Both the position numbers and the translations under genes were made by a program. Below are positions 13,607 to 25,878 of a stretch of 64,000 nucleotides of DNA, piece by piece. Location: the NCBI GenBank assembly GCA_029582155.1, contig CM055901.1:26555404-26619403 (forward strand), written 5' to 3'. The DNA is from Panopea generosa (Eukaryota; Mollusca; Bivalvia; Adapedonta; Hiatellidae). Every line of letters starts with the position of its first letter. The first letter of the stretch is position 1. The notes under the pieces were generated by a model that was not told the DNA's origin, did not search any database, and worked only from the letters and a program-made list of their open reading frames with translations.

Positions 13607-14673
13607 AGTTTAAACTAAATTCATCAAATGCGTGTATTTCATATCCACAGGTTTCCAGAATTGGCTGATCTGGCAAATGTCCGACATCTTGCCAGATTTG
13701 ATTTACAAATAGTTAACTCAACACAATAAAAACGCAATTTCCATAGCATAAGTTGTCCTTAGGTAAATATAATTAAACATGTTTAGACTGATTATACTTA
13801 AAAATAATATTATGTTTAAAGCACTTTTTTACTGACACATAGTATCAAACTAATTCCTAATACGTATTTTGTGTACTCCATCCAGTGCCAGATTTCCTGT
13901 CAAATCAATATTTATATTTATATTTATGTTGATATTTAGGTCTACAGGCATATTGTGAGTTCATTTATAGTAAATATGGATGATTATGTAAATAATCATT
14001 GTTGTTCAATGTAGAAATAGTCTTATTAATAGTATGTTCATTTAATACCATGATTGTTAATTGGTAAAACAGACGTAAGGTGACAGTGTTTAAAAAGTAA
14101 GTCTTATTTAGATAAATTAGCATGGTCAGGATATTAATCTGTTAAAGTATCAATGCAACCATTTATAGTATATATAGTATTGTATTATCAAATTAATTAA
14201 TATAATAGAAAAAACATAGTAGAGTTTTGTAATGTTACCGATAGTTAATACTAATAATTTAAGACAGTTTACTTTTTTTATTATACTGATGCCAATTAGT
14301 ACAATGGTCCCATTTTGCCGAATAGAAATCAATACTCTATGAAATAAAATGAAGGGCTAATAGGGGAACAATGCAAATTAACTTGACACTAATGTTTTGA
14401 AACTTTCCATAATAGTTTTATTATTTATGAATGGATTGTAGGGAGGTTTACTTGATTAACTTGTAAGATGTTAGAAACAATATTTTGATTCTGGTGTAAA
14501 TGTTTTCCTTTTGTTTATGATTGCGCGTATTTTCCATCCATTTTAGCAGCATTTCAATTCCGTGATCCACTAAGCGGTTAAAAAGTCTAGACACACCTTA
14601 TCTTTGCACGTCACTGACTACTACCTCATAGAGATGTTCATGACAGTTTACCAAAGTTCATAACAAATTGGAG
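13607..14673. other. Background sequence, nothing recognised
   Basis: AT-rich with several short A/T runs. No repeat, RNA gene or coding domain seen on either strand. Confidence 0.4.
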
Positions 14674-14750
14674 AATGAGAAGGAATCGACTCACGACTTC
14701 TTGATTGACAGTCAATCGTGTTACCGACTGAGCTAGCAGAGTCCGACTTT
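14674..14750 (-). mobile_element. tRNA-like SINE head fragment (family 3)
   Basis: Read on the minus strand it has an A box CTAGCTCAGTCGGTAACAC, an anticodon-arm-like GACTGTCAATC and a B box GAGTCGATTCC. The same head, including GACTGTCAATC, starts the full family-3 SINE at 43231-43499. The SINE body is absent. The end sequences do not pair into an acceptor stem, so this is a SINE head or tRNA pseudogene and not a working tRNA gene. Confidence 0.65.
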
Positions 14751-15379
14751 TGTTTGTAAATAAGGCATATAGTAAATATGGAATTCCAATTTATATATAT
14801 TCTTAATATTTCAAATATAAGAGTAGTTTCAGCAACAGGAAACGTAGCATTCAAAGTTGTTTATTAAACATAACCAATGTGCAGAGTGGTCATAATTAGT
14901 ACAATAAATAGATGCAGAAGAATAAAAAAAGGGGTCACTGAGTTTGAACGTGCAGTAATAAACATTGTCAAGTTGAAGCTTTAGCCTTGCTAACGGGTGC
15001 ACCCAACCCAATAAGCATGATTTTGTCACTTGGCTAGTGCATCAAGTAACTTGTAGTTTTTTTTCTTAAAAATCGATGCGAGAATGTTTAATTTGCTGTA
15101 ACGCATAAAACGCCATTGCGAGTGTTGGTAGAACATTCGGGAGACACAACGCTAGTGGTTGTTACGTACCCTTTAATTAAATTATACCGAATTATCTATG
15201 TAAGAAGAACTTGCTTTAATAAATATGTCATGAACTTTATTATAATGAATAGCAAGGATAACATTACATGTCAATATCTCTTATTTCGTCGATTTTGATT
15301 TCAAGGCATTACGTATAGTTAGAAAATATAAATTAATCTACTGCTTGGTAATTCGAAACGAAATGTCAGAAAAACATCT

Positions 15380-15800
15380 CCTTTATCTCATATTTCTTAC
15401 ATTATAATCAACTTCAAAACGTTCAACGCTTTCAAAGACACAACTGCATTTTTTTATGTTGCTGATGAAGATGAACAGCGGATATAACAATAATAAAGTT
15501 CACATATTTCTCAAATAGATTATGATAGCAACTTTTACTCACAGATCTTACATTGCTCAAGGCAGTTAAGCATCAGCGTACAACATAACTCATGCCAAGA
15601 TTTGAAATTATACAGACATTTTTTCTAATTTAATTAAACAGCATCGATCAGACGATGTCAAGCGATGCATTTTTATGTCTTTAATTCCAATTTAGGAGCA
15701 TGCAATTTATTTTGAACACTTATTTAGTCTTGATTAAATGCGATGTTTGCGAGTGTTGCTTTTGTAGAAATACAAATGTCTTGACAAGTGTCGTCTGCAT
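15380..15800 (+). repeat. Dispersed repeat RepC, copy 1 (uninterrupted)
   Basis: Order and wording of several blocks match 29795-30485: CTCATATTTCTTACA...ATAATCAAC; CTGCATTTTTTTATGTTGCTGA; GGAGCATGCAAT; and TGCGA...TGTTGCTTTTGTAGAAA followed by TTGACAA. The similarity is old and gapped. This copy matters because it lacks the SINE that sits in copy 2 and so serves as an empty site. No coding content. Confidence 0.6.
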
Positions 15801-18014
15801 TGGCTTTGATTTGTTTTTTTTATGCACCGCATAAAACGTCGTCATGACTGAGGAATATTGGTATCTCTTCTTGACTACAAATTGCACAGTTTGAACAGTA
15901 TGAACAATGGACAAAAGGGAACCCATAGAGTTAATGTACATACATTTGCCTCACGAAAATAAAGGTTAACAGTATATCGAAAATCATATAGACTCTTCAG
16001 AGTATGACGTTGTAATTTAAAATACAACAGCATTAGTTCAACTTGAACTTCCAAGCTCACTTTGAAAAGCATTTGAATTACAACTAAATCCTAAAACTTC
16101 CCCACACTACACGAGGAGAGGAAAGAAGAAAGGGGTATGTCATTATTCGGTCACCAGCTGAAAATCATGTCTTCGGATTCTAAACATTGTTACAGAAGCT
16201 AAAAATTTGACAATGCATATTTTAGAGTGAATTTGTAGTAAAATACTATTGAAGTGATACTATTAATAACACTTATTTAGAGTAATAGGTTCAGGTATAA
16301 CACTAGAACATTTTTAAAATATGTTAGCTTAAAGTTTTAAAGCAGTATAATTTAGATAATATACCAAGCGGTTACACATATCACACAGTCACATGGTTGT
16401 AACCGCAAGTGCAAAGATGAATGGTGAAAAGAAATGGTAAAGATTAGAGAGAGCAATTGTCCTCCTTCAGAAACGTGCCATAGTTAATGAAAAAAGGGAC
16501 AGTAAAGTGTATTACACATATTTCTATAGTTTGCACACAGATCGGTGTCGTGGAAGGACCAGCATTAACTATTCCTATACATGAAGAGATGTATGTTTTT
16601 GGACTGTAATGTCTGATACTTATCTGATTGTGAGCACAAGAAATCTTAAATTGTACGGAACCAATGGGGAAGGAGTAGTTAAGGTGCTTGATTGATATGT
16701 GTTGTCAAGTGTTACCCAACATTGTCGAGGGCTTGTATGATACTAATATAATGAAGGGGCTTCGTTTGTTTGGTAGTGTACATTTTTGCAGATATCAACA
16801 TAATCTACCAGGTTCATTTGCTCGATAAAGGAGTTATGGTAATATATATTAGTTATGCTTGTTTGATCTTCATTTCTATGTCAGAACTGTTCCCAAATGT
16901 TAAAGAATTGAACGCAAGACATTATGTCCAGTTTATATTCCTAGTGTCTTTCTCATTGGCATAGTGGCACTGACGGATTCTGTTTCCTGGCACAGTGATA
17001 AGCTTTGACCAGAAAACCCGTTGTCTTTAGTTTGTAAGGTCCCGATCTTAAATGAAGACCAATCCTACTCGTGAGTCTAGCACATAGTTTTAGGTATCAC
17101 AGTATCACATGTGTCGAAGTATCTTTGTATTGTCAAAATGCTTGATACGTATTTGGCTGCAGTGGTAGGCCCTCGGAGTTGCCGCGAATTATCCTGTCTT
17201 TATGTTGCCTTCGAAATTCTGGCTAAGGAGCATACTAACGTAAGAATCAAGCAAAATATAAATACCGCTTGTTGTAAAGTACATAAACAATGACAATATC
17301 ATTGATATGGAATGTATATGATGTCAACTACAAAACGTCCCCATTTCAATTTAACAAGAGGTAGAAATAAATTTTGCAGTAATACTTGGAACTGGATTGA
17401 TGACATTGATAATCAGTAATATATTACGATTTGATGTATAATAATACGTAGGCGTTTTAATGACACGGGCATATATAGTATGTTTGTATATCAAACCCCT
17501 GGCTGTGACATCTTGTTAATATACTTAGTGAAGAGGAAATGTAATATCGAGTCAAAGCATACACTCAGTCTTACGCTATTTCATAGGAATACATAGATTA
17601 AATACACGAGCTTATCATGACGGTAGAAAGACTCACGAAAGCACAAGGAAGCAGCGCCATAAGATCCAAAGTATGCCTTAATATAACAAGCGGATGCAGA
17701 CGCTCGTCTTTTTTCCAAATCTATTTAGTAGATCAAAGTCAGTGAAGTAAACTTTTTAAACATGATCGTGATTAGTTTAAAAATACAATAACTTGACTTT
17801 TCTAGCCTTGTCACAGAACAGTATATTATAATGTACTATCAGATAAACAGAAATATCTATATGGATAAAACCATCTCTCATATTAGCAAAATAGTAGATA
17901 TATGTATATGCAAGTACGACTATTAGGGAAAAATATACACTAAGTTGAAATGTATTTAATCTAATACATTTTTTTTAAATCTGGGTGAAACAAAAAAATA
18001 GGCAGCATGGTGAA
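15801..18014. other. Background sequence, nothing recognised
   Basis: Mostly featureless. Near 17710-17770 a phrase resembling GGTCAAGGTCAGTGAAGTTAACTTTTT recurs more clearly at 18228-18256, which suggests an old copy of the repeat that precedes the 160 bp tandem units. Short open frames near 16770 and 17111 have no motif. Confidence 0.4.
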
Positions 18015-18040
18015 GGGGAGGGTGAGGGGTCGTGGTTGGG
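18015..18040 (+). other. G-rich tract, possible G-quadruplex
   Basis: Four G runs (GGGG, GGG, GGGG, GGG) lie within 26 bases with loops of 1, 3 and 8. This is unusual in such AT-rich surroundings. The last loop is longer than the common 7-base limit, so folding is uncertain. Confidence 0.4.
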
Positions 18041-18325
18041 CTCAGGCAGGTAGCCGGTTGTTTGGGGAGAATGGGCCTTGCATACTCAAACAATGATACA
18101 ATCTATGGTCTTTTGATCAATATGGATACATTTACATGAACAATTCATATAAATACCCAATAACAGTTTTGGGCTCGTAAAACATAACACTTTTAACCCG
18201 ATAGGTATTAACCAAGTCAATTAAATAGGTCAAGGTCAGTGATGTTAACTTTTAGTTGATGGTGATCACTTTATAGAATCAATAGTATTACCGAAAAATA
18301 AAATTGATTTAAAAAAATCAAACCC

Positions 18326-19170
18326 GAGCTGAACAAAAAACTTTAACCTAAGGTTTTAGAGCCCAAAGTATGGAACTTAAGATAAGTTAGCTATATACAA
18401 TGTTTCTATAACATTATATAAATGTGTTAATAAAAGGTTTAGTCACCAAACCATGAGTAGTTTGTTCATAAACAGAGACAAAGCTGAGCTAAACATAAAA
18501 CTTTAACCTTAGGTTTTAGAGCCCAAACTATGGAAATTAAGATAAGTTAGCTATATACAATGTTTCTATAACATTATATGAATGTGTTAATGAAGTTTAG
18601 TCACAAAAGCATGAGTAGTTTGTTCATAAACAGAGACAAAGCTGAGCTAAACATAAAACTTTAACCTAAAGTTTCTGTATATATTTTGTATATAGATTCT
18701 GTATTTATACAGAATATTTCGTAAGTTATTTCAGAAGCATGAGTGTTGATGTATTTGCATTATTTAAATACGAATATATCTTATTTTTTCGATATTTAGA
18801 AAGGAGCAAAAAATTATCAAACATGCGCATATTTAAATTGTTAAACAATTCATTAAAGTATTACTAACATACTTGAAATTATTCATGATATGCTTATAGG
18901 TATATTAAATGAGTTGATTAAAAGTGTAAAATATGTAATGTTTTGTGAATATGTGATGTTTTATAATGTAAATTATGTTGTAATTACTGAATACAAATTT
19001 TATCTATATAAAAAAAAGTTTTGGAGCCCAAACTATGGAAATCTAGGTAGGTTAGCTATATACATTGTTTTTATAACATAATTTGAATGTGTTTATGAAA
19101 TTAAGTCACCATAACATGAGTAGATTATTCAGAAACAGAAAAAGCTGAGATAAACATAAAACTTTAACCG
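18326..19170 (+). repeat. Tandem repeat, 158-160 bp unit, third unit split by an insertion
   Basis: Units start with GAGCT...AACATAAAACTTTAACC and contain GAGCCCAAACTATGGAA, GTTAGCTATATACAATG and ATGAGTAGTTTGTTCATAA. Unit 1 is 18326-18485 and unit 2 is 18486-18643. Unit 3 begins at 18644, is interrupted after 18674, resumes at 19015 and ends near 19170 at AACTTTAACCGGCGGACGG. Units 1 and 2 are very similar; unit 3 is more diverged. A GAC triplet array follows directly. Arrays of this kind are typical of dispersed repeats in invertebrate genomes. No coding content. Confidence 0.85.
18675..19014. mobile_element. 340 bp AT-rich insertion within the tandem array
   Basis: The insertion splits unit 3 of the 160 bp repeat. 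AAAGTTT occurs on both sides (18668-18674 and 19015-19021), as expected of a 7 bp target duplication. The insert begins CTGTATATATTTTGTATATA and ends in TATATAAAAA. I see no convincing terminal inverted repeats and no coding capacity; a 63-codon open frame spanning its 3' junction is not a gene. The class is unknown. Confidence 0.5.
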
Positions 19171-19179
19171 GCGGACGGC

Positions 19180-19206
19180 AACGACGACGACGACGACGAC
19201 GACGCC
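19180..19206 (+). repeat. (ACG)n trinucleotide microsatellite
   Basis: About nine ACG units directly follow the 160 bp repeat array and lead into CGCCGACACCAGCGTCATG. The GC-rich triplet block reads as the downstream end of the same dispersed element. Confidence 0.9.
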
Positions 19207-19435
19207 GACACCAGCGTCATGCTAATAGCCTTTCGGTTTTTTTTTTCAAAAAGACGAGCTAAAACCGTTTTGCCTTCGTGAGAAAAGTGCCAAATTGTAT
19301 GTGCTTATATTTGAAAACGTTTCGACTGTTATTTAAGCGCTATCACGATACATTAATTGATGTGATGCTAAGATCTAAGGTAAATCTTATCAATCGTCGA
19401 ATAATAATAAGCAAATCAATTCCGATACTGCTATA

Positions 19436-19715
19436 GTAGTGCAGAGGTTGACAGACGATAAAATGCAAGTTTCATTTCTTTCATTTAGGTATCTCTATGA
19501 ATTGACAAGCATGCAATATTTTCGTATTCCTCACATAACAATGATGGGCTTACACATATAAGGCATAATACGACCATTGAAAACATATTTTGGTAGAAAA
19601 GAGGTTGACAAACAATCAATTGTAAGTCTCATTACTTTCATTGGGTATATCTATGAATGAGATGTATACAGTCAAATAAGAAACAAATATCAACGATGGA
19701 CTTACACGAGAATGT
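19436..19715 (+). repeat. Two diverged tandem copies of the 3' part of the 475 bp repeat
   Basis: GCAGAGGTTGACAGACGATA...TTTCATTTCTTTCATTTAGG...CTCTATGAATTGACAAGC...GATGGGCTTACAC (19436-19553) matches the last 130 bp of the repeats at 54551 and 55570. A second, more diverged copy follows at 19611-19715 (AGGTTGACAAACAATCAAT to GATGGACTTACAC). Confidence 0.65.
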
Positions 19716-20014
19716 AGACATAGAAAGTGCTGGAACTGTCAACCTTATCATTAGAAATAAGTGTCCTTCTTTCGGTCTGAGAGTACCCCATTAAAACATA
19801 TGACAAACACGAAAACCAACATGCAAAAACATGCAGCATAAGTAACAGTTACATAAAAAATACCCAGTTGCCAAACTTTCACGGCGAATGTTGACCTAAT
19901 CTGCAGGAGCACTTAACTTTGTTCAGGATCTAAGCGGCACATTATACAGCCAAGTTATAGCATTATAGAGAATGCCAGACAGAGTATCTTCCTCAATGCA
20001 AAGAAACATTCGCA

Positions 20015-20260
20015 ATCGTATATTGTGGTGTTAAAACAAATATAAACACTCCCTTTTGAGACATTAAACGTTTTATTCATCCCAACACGACAGCAATTTA
20101 TACACTTCTAAAATGTATAGATTGGTTTGCGGTAACTGAGCTAAGAAAATAATTCAAAAGATTAGAGAAACTAGATATTACCGTCGTCAGGTGATTTTCT
20201 ATAGCAACATGTATCGATTTACCTTGGGCAAAACGGCGGAATTAACACTATGTGTAACAT
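20015..20260 (+). repeat. Dispersed repeat RepD, copy 1
   Basis: Shares, in order, with 34775-35005: AACACTCCC(T/A)TTTGAGA, ATTGGTTTGCGGTAACTGAG, TTACCGTCGT, GCAACATG...GATTTACCTTG and AAACGGCGGAATTAA. No terminal repeat, tail or open frame explains it. It could be a mobile element or an old segmental duplication. Confidence 0.7.
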
Positions 20261-20690
20261 AAATGTTCTAGAATTTTACAATCAAAGAAGAGTACTGAAT
20301 TTCTTGACTTAATAATTAAAATATACTTTTTCTTTATTTTTTATTTTTTTAGTCGCATTTTTCAGCTTAGTTAACCAGATAACGCTCACATGTTTTGATA
20401 ATATAATATTAATTATAGGTGTTGTTTGTATTGTTTTACCATCTTGAGAAAAAAACGTGTTCTAAATTATGATTATAAAACATTTATGTAAATTTTATTA
20501 CGATCCAATGAAAATTAACTTAACAAATGCAATATTGTTTGATTCAATGGCTATAATCTGAGAGCGTTAATCCGATTGGGTCAGATCAAGAGTCTGTCTG
20601 GGATCTTGTATATTACAACTACCGCGTTAGGTTTGTGTTGATAAATAAAGGATACGGAACCTTTGTAAAGAAATGCACACAGCATTGAAA

Positions 20691-20875
20691 TAAGCGGTAG
20701 CGTAGTGGATAGATGGTTGTTCATGTCAAAGACTATGGGAACGATACAAGAATCTACCCTATGACCTACCAAATATACGTCTGTAGTGGTTTTACCCAAT
20801 ATTCTGTCACAATAGCGACCCATATTAACTCTGAGCTAAATTTGCAATCGAGCTAAATCAAACAAGTGAATAGTA
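20691..20875 (+). mobile_element. tRNA-derived SINE, family 2, diverged copy
   Basis: The head AGCGGTAGCGTAGTGGATAG aligns with the family-2 SINE at 49933. The body keeps GTAGTGGTTTTACCCA, CTCTGAGCT and GCAATCGAGCTAAA. The B box (GGGAACGATACAAG) has decayed, so polymerase III transcription is unlikely. Confidence 0.65.
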
Positions 20876-21960
20876 TAAAGAAATTAAATGACGGACGGCG
20901 CGTGGACTAAACTCTCTTCTCTATTGAGACACATATTGTAAAACTCAAGAGAAGGTAATAAAACATGTTATTTAATGGAGATTTAAGACAGGACATACAT
21001 TTGTTACAAGCACAGTAGCTCATTGTGTCTTCTATTTGTGAGTTATTCACGACTAAGCCTATTATGAATCTGCTAGCCTCCTGATCAAAATATTCAGATC
21101 TGTCAGAAAATCACCCGGATGACGACATCCATTGAAATATTGGTAAGCTGCGTGATGACCAGATACATAACAAATACATTATTGTAATAATTATTTTCTG
21201 CATTCTAATTTCTCTTGCATTATGTGTGACAACATCCATTAGAAACTGTTGCAGCAACTGGTTCATTTATATTTTCCATTATTGTTTAGATATTATGGTC
21301 ATTGCTCACATACTCTTCGTCTTAATTGTTGATATTCTTCCTATATTCTCAAACATTTTTTAATATGTTAATTCCCGCGGGGTCACAGATAATTGTTATA
21401 TATTTAAAGTCATCGTAGGTTCTCATTAGTGACTCCTTTATATATACAGATTGTGTGCTTGTAGTTGTGATACCGGTTCCTATTGAATGGCATATCTCAC
21501 TTCGAGCATTTTGAATCGATTTACGATACTTGTTGCCATTTTGCATCGCCGATAACTGTCACGTATACAAATTGTAAGTTTAATTAGAAACAGAAATATA
21601 GTTGTTCTTGTTATGTTAATTGTTATGATAGGCTCATATGTTCACTTTTTGTAAGGCGTTTTTAGATTAGGTAATTGAAAGCCAATCAATGGCTGACTAA
21701 CCAACGAATAGTTTTATTTCTCATCTAAAACAGATGTGGGATTTAACACAAGCGTTAGTACTATGAAGTCAGTAGTTAGAATAACCTTAGAATTTATAAC
21801 TGATACAATGAAAGGAACATGACGTAAATACAAGTTATTTGCCTACGTGACTGGCCTGTATACCATCCAATTATATTAATGTTTCCGTACATGTCCAATG
21901 TTATTTCCACACGACGCCAAAGTAAATAATGAATACAATCGTAACCGCTGGTTATGTGAT
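20876..21960. other. Background sequence, nothing recognised
   Basis: No array, RNA gene or coding block seen. The open frame on the minus strand at 21546-21349 has no known motif. Confidence 0.4.
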
Positions 21961-21997
21961 ATGCATAAGCATAAGCATAAGCATAAGCATAAGCATG
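21961..21997. repeat. (ATAAGC)n hexanucleotide microsatellite
   Basis: Six consecutive GCATAA/ATAAGC units. Confidence 0.95.
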
Positions 21998-22741
21998 AGA
22001 TGAATTAAATTTAAATAAAACCTACATGCTCTCGTATGTGATTCCGTTACACAAAACATACTATTTCGTTACAAATAAAATCGTAAACTATCGTGTGTGA
22101 TTTGGTCGCACAAAACCATTACGTGCAATCATTTTTGATGCTGTTATACAAATCGTATTCTATCATTCAATTTCCATATAAAAAAACTATCGCGTGCAAC
22201 TCGGACACGAAACATAATATCTGCATGATGCAAATTGTTTGCAATAAGGAACCGCAGTATAAAAATATGTACATGAAGGTTTTTAACTTCATTTGTATTA
22301 TCGAAATTTGTTAATAGTTTATATAATCTAAGACATACATGACAACAAATGTAACAACTATTTCATTTTCAACAATTTATGATACCTGTTTTTTTACTCA
22401 AATGGGATTCAAATGTGGCTTCATAAATCTTTCTGATGCAATATCATTATGTAATACGCGTATCGCATGGGTACAAAAAAATACTAAATACCCTGGAGGT
22501 ACTTTTGGAAAATTTCAATCTCAAATGGATGAAGTCCAAATTAAATTAAAATAACGAAAATATATAGAATAAGCATAAATATTTGATAACAGCGTTATTT
22601 TTAACCGGTATGGTTTAGGAACTCTTTCGTCATATTTCTTCATACGCTGTACCCGAGCAAACCCCACTGTTTAGAACAGAAACTTGGGTTCGCCCGGGTA
22701 GGTGTTCATGCATACTATATACGTAATGTGGTAAAAATAAA
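21998..22741. other. Background sequence, no recognised gene
   Basis: Two plus-strand open frames (22093-22314, 73 codons; 22339-22554, 71 codons) lie here. Neither has a domain, signal peptide or repeat that I recognise. Both start without a supporting context, and I regard them as chance frames. Confidence 0.4.
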
Positions 22742-22984
22742 TACTTTTTAAGTATTTTAAAACAACGCATCAATGATAATTTTGTACAAGATTGGAACGA
22801 CCGTCTAAATTTATCTATAAGGGCCTTTTTTTTATATCGCAATAGTTCTGATTTTAAGTTTCAACCGTATATTAATATTGTAAATGTAAAAGGGTTGCCA
22901 TAATTAGGGTTACCTAACACAACCTAAGTTTTCTTTATATCGTCTCGAAATTGAAGCGGACCGTTGAGAAAAACATAACGAAAT
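22742..22984 (+). pseudogene. LINE ORF2 C-terminal fragment
   Basis: The plus strand translates to FVQDWNDRLNLSIRAFFLYR and then DFKFQPYINIVNVKGLP. After a frameshift near 22900 it reads KFSLYRLEIEADR. This is the post-reverse-transcriptase region that precedes the C-terminal zinc knuckle in the LINE type found at 43880-45966, where the matching blocks read INHWQETILIHTSLSLYRNI and HSLYIETGGHRN. Only about 80 codons survive; the knuckle and the upstream reverse transcriptase are not seen. Confidence rests on two blocks in the right order and spacing. Confidence 0.7.
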
Positions 22985-23991
22985 ACGCAAGTAAAAACAG
23001 AAAATGTACTTTCATTTCATGTTTGAATTTCAAATGTATAACGATTTAAGAAAGAAAATACATTACACCTTAACTAATAAGGCATTGTTGAATGTTTAAA
23101 ACTATTCAACGAGTTAAGTCTGAAAGCAGACGAGATTTGTAAAATTATGCAATCTATATATTTAAATCTTTTGAATCAAGGAAAATAAGCACAATTCTTT
23201 AAAAGTCATTATTTGGTAAATCTGCTGTTTTATTTTTACAAGTCAATTTTTAATGTTTAGAACAAATGTGTTATTATTAAATGCTTTTTCGAGATATTTC
23301 TTATCTCTTGTCCTTACTGGTAAACTTTATTTGATAAATAGTGTAAGAACATTAATCACCTGATGTCAGATGTTGAGTAATTAAAACGATAAAACGTGTT
23401 TATATTCTCTTTTTGGTAATACGTCACACTACTTATTGTAAAATGATTATTATACTTTATACGGTTTGGGATGGCCTTGACCCCACTAGGCCTATTTTCA
23501 GGAAATAGAATACATCTTCTATTAATTCTTCTTATTGGTTGTTTTCGTCTTCTTCTATCTTATTATCAGAAATGTAAAAAATAACTATTTGTTGAAAATA
23601 TTTACAATTCCTTTTTGGAAGTATACCTTGGAAGAATAAATGGCACTCAGTCTTAAAATTATTTTCGGTATGTGGTGGTATCAAATTGCAATTTTTGTCT
23701 TGTGAAGTACCAAAACAAAGTTGAGATATATTGGGCTGGGTAGTATAATTTGAAACTTCATATTTCAAAGAATATTTACTGAAAGAAATAGAAGTGTCAG
23801 TAAACTGAGTTTTAAATGTACAACTTGGTATGCTTTTATGCTGTGTTCTGTCGTGTCGGTTATACAGGACACTTTGCTATATAGAAAAAACAACGTATGA
23901 TATTAGGCAACGTTCAGTAAATTATCAGAAATGTGCCCCTTTCCCGAAAAATGAAATAATTTCAAGCGGCTACGTATATTCTGTGGTATCT
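22985..23991. other. Background sequence, nothing recognised
   Basis: No features beyond short A/T runs. A 78-codon minus-strand open frame (23768-23532) has no recognisable motif. Confidence 0.4.
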
Positions 23992-24425
23992 TCAGGCATC
24001 GCTACACAATTTAATGTTGTTCTTTGTTCTTTATAAAATAAGGTCTATGATTTCCACGGTAAAACATTTTCCACATAGAATCATTTTTAAAGTATTTTTG
24101 TTTATAGCAGGAATGTAACCGCATATAAAAAAATGCACAATAACTGGTAGGTTGATCAGGTTAAACACAGTGCAATGACATCCAAAGACTTATTTAAAAA
24201 AAAACAACGTCTTTAAATGCTGATAAAATACATGCATGCATCTGTTCAAATTCTATACAAGTGACTGTTTAACATCAATGATATATTATTGCAGTATATG
24301 CTATGGCAGCTTTTGCTATACTTATCTGCAGCAAGACATTACAGCTCCTATTCTCTCATTTTGAAAATATTTCAAACCAAATTACATAGGCTTTTTTTAA
24401 GTGAAGCAATAAGTTACCGTGGGCT
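23992..24425 (+). repeat. RepA, copy 2 (hairpin decayed)
   Basis: Keeps AAATAAGGTCTATGATTTCC, AACTGGTAGGTTGATCAGG, CATTTTGAAAATATTTC and GTTACCGTGGG. The hairpin seen in the other three copies has become ACACAGTGCAATGACATCC and no longer pairs. Homology with copy 3 extends about 40 bp upstream of the shared GGTCTA motif. A 77-codon open frame crosses its end and is not conserved between copies. Confidence 0.75.
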
Positions 24426-25026
24426 AAATTTTGTATTAAGAACTTACGGGAGAGAGAAAGAGAGCGCTCGCACCACTTTGTTGACAAACTTTAATGCGCG
24501 AGAACTCTACTTATTTGTCTAAAAAAAAGTTTATTTTAAAGTTGGTCTTCGTATTTTTTAAGTACTAGTGGCTTCAGACACTTCTTCACCACTTACAGCA
24601 GTTTTTTTGTTCCATTACATTTCCAAAGCTAATGAGTTTAAGATTTCAGTTATTGAATGTTTTTCTTAAAAATGTTTATGTAGTGTGTTAGAATGTGTAC
24701 ATTATCTAACATTAGTTTAGTCTACTCAGTTTATTTCATAATAAATTCAGTATTTTAAACATGCACGTACATAGCTGAAACATTAAAATGAAATAATTTG
24801 CCAGTTTCAATTTAGGCCAGGGATTATTTGTTCTCTTAAAGTATTTAGACAGAAGATGAGACTTATGTGCAATTATTTGATTAATTGTAAAGCGGTTGGT
24901 GATTTCGCGTTGAGTGATCTGGTGAAAAAGTTCTTTCACCGTAATAATGTCAAGACAACGCAATATCTATTAACCTTTTACTCCATAGATACGTGTTTCC
25001 CCGCACCAGTCACAGAAGGCCTTTGG
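24426..25026. other. Background sequence leading to a hairpin
   Basis: No gene seen. A 36 bp phrase starting CCGTAATAATGTCAAGAC (24939) recurs at 25168 as CCGTAATTATTTCAAGGC, so a short direct repeat flanks the hairpin at 25027. The same flanks hold GGCCTTTGG and CCAAAGGC in opposite sense. Confidence 0.4.
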
Positions 25027-25089
25027 AAACAGTGCAGGAAGAGTTCAGATTGCTCGTAACGAGCAATCTGAACACTTCCTGCACTGTTT
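25027..25089. repeat. Near-perfect inverted repeat: 30 bp arms, 3-base loop
   Basis: The left arm is 25027-25056 (AAACAGTGCAGGAAGAGTTC then AGATTGCTCG) and the right arm is 25060-25089. They pair with a single mismatch around a TAA loop. The tiny loop is unlike an animal microRNA precursor. A DNA foldback, a recent inverted duplication or a cruciform-prone palindrome are all possible. No known terminator or regulatory element matches. Confidence 0.85.
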
Positions 25090-25878
25090 TTCATTCTGTC
25101 AGTTAATATAAACATAATTCACCCAATAATTCAAAACCTTCTATATTAGAGGTGTCCAAAGGCTTTGACCGTAATTATTTCAAGGCAATGCAATATCAAT
25201 TAAGAGAAACTAATTCCAAAAAATACAGGTAAGATTTTCCAACATATTCGACCAAATTACAGGAAAAAATGACAAGCGACAAATCGCTACTGTGACTGAA
25301 ACATTTTCTTCTAATGATTTTATGCTGACTATATACATATGAGATGAGATGTATTATTAACATTTCTAACGCAGTCTATACAAAGTGATATGCCTGAATT
25401 TGTGTAACATATAACTATAGCTGGTTACATGGACACTTTACATTGTGTAAGCATGTCCATAAGGTTTGATCATGCAAGTTCAGCCATTCCATGACGACAG
25501 AAGGTGATCCATTCTAGAATGTTACAATTATACACATAAATTGGGTTTAACCTTTCTGGATACATCTGGCAATTTTTAAATACCATGTATATTACTGAGT
25601 TGGTAGAAACATTGAAATGAGTCCCTAGTGCTTATTGTCATACACTAATGATCACTTTCATCGCAGCATCACTGTTTGGAAAAGCAAAACAACTGATTGA
25701 TACAAAATGCAATTTATTGTACTAACATTTTTGTCAACACATGGCCAAAATATTGTCATGTAGCAGTATCTTAAAACACTCAAATCGCCAAATTAACTGC
25801 ATCTGAGAATATGCTGACAGAAAAGAAAGACAAGTGTCAGCGTGGCGCTGTGTTTAAGCATTTGATCATATTTTCCTT
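25090..25878. other. Background sequence, nothing recognised
   Basis: Apart from the short direct repeat at 25168-25204 that echoes 24939-24974, I see no array, SINE or coding block. Confidence 0.4.

Noticed and set aside
14674-14750. Possible functional tRNA gene on the minus strand
   Set aside because: A and B boxes are present but the ends do not pair as an acceptor stem, and the same head begins a SINE at 43231-43499.
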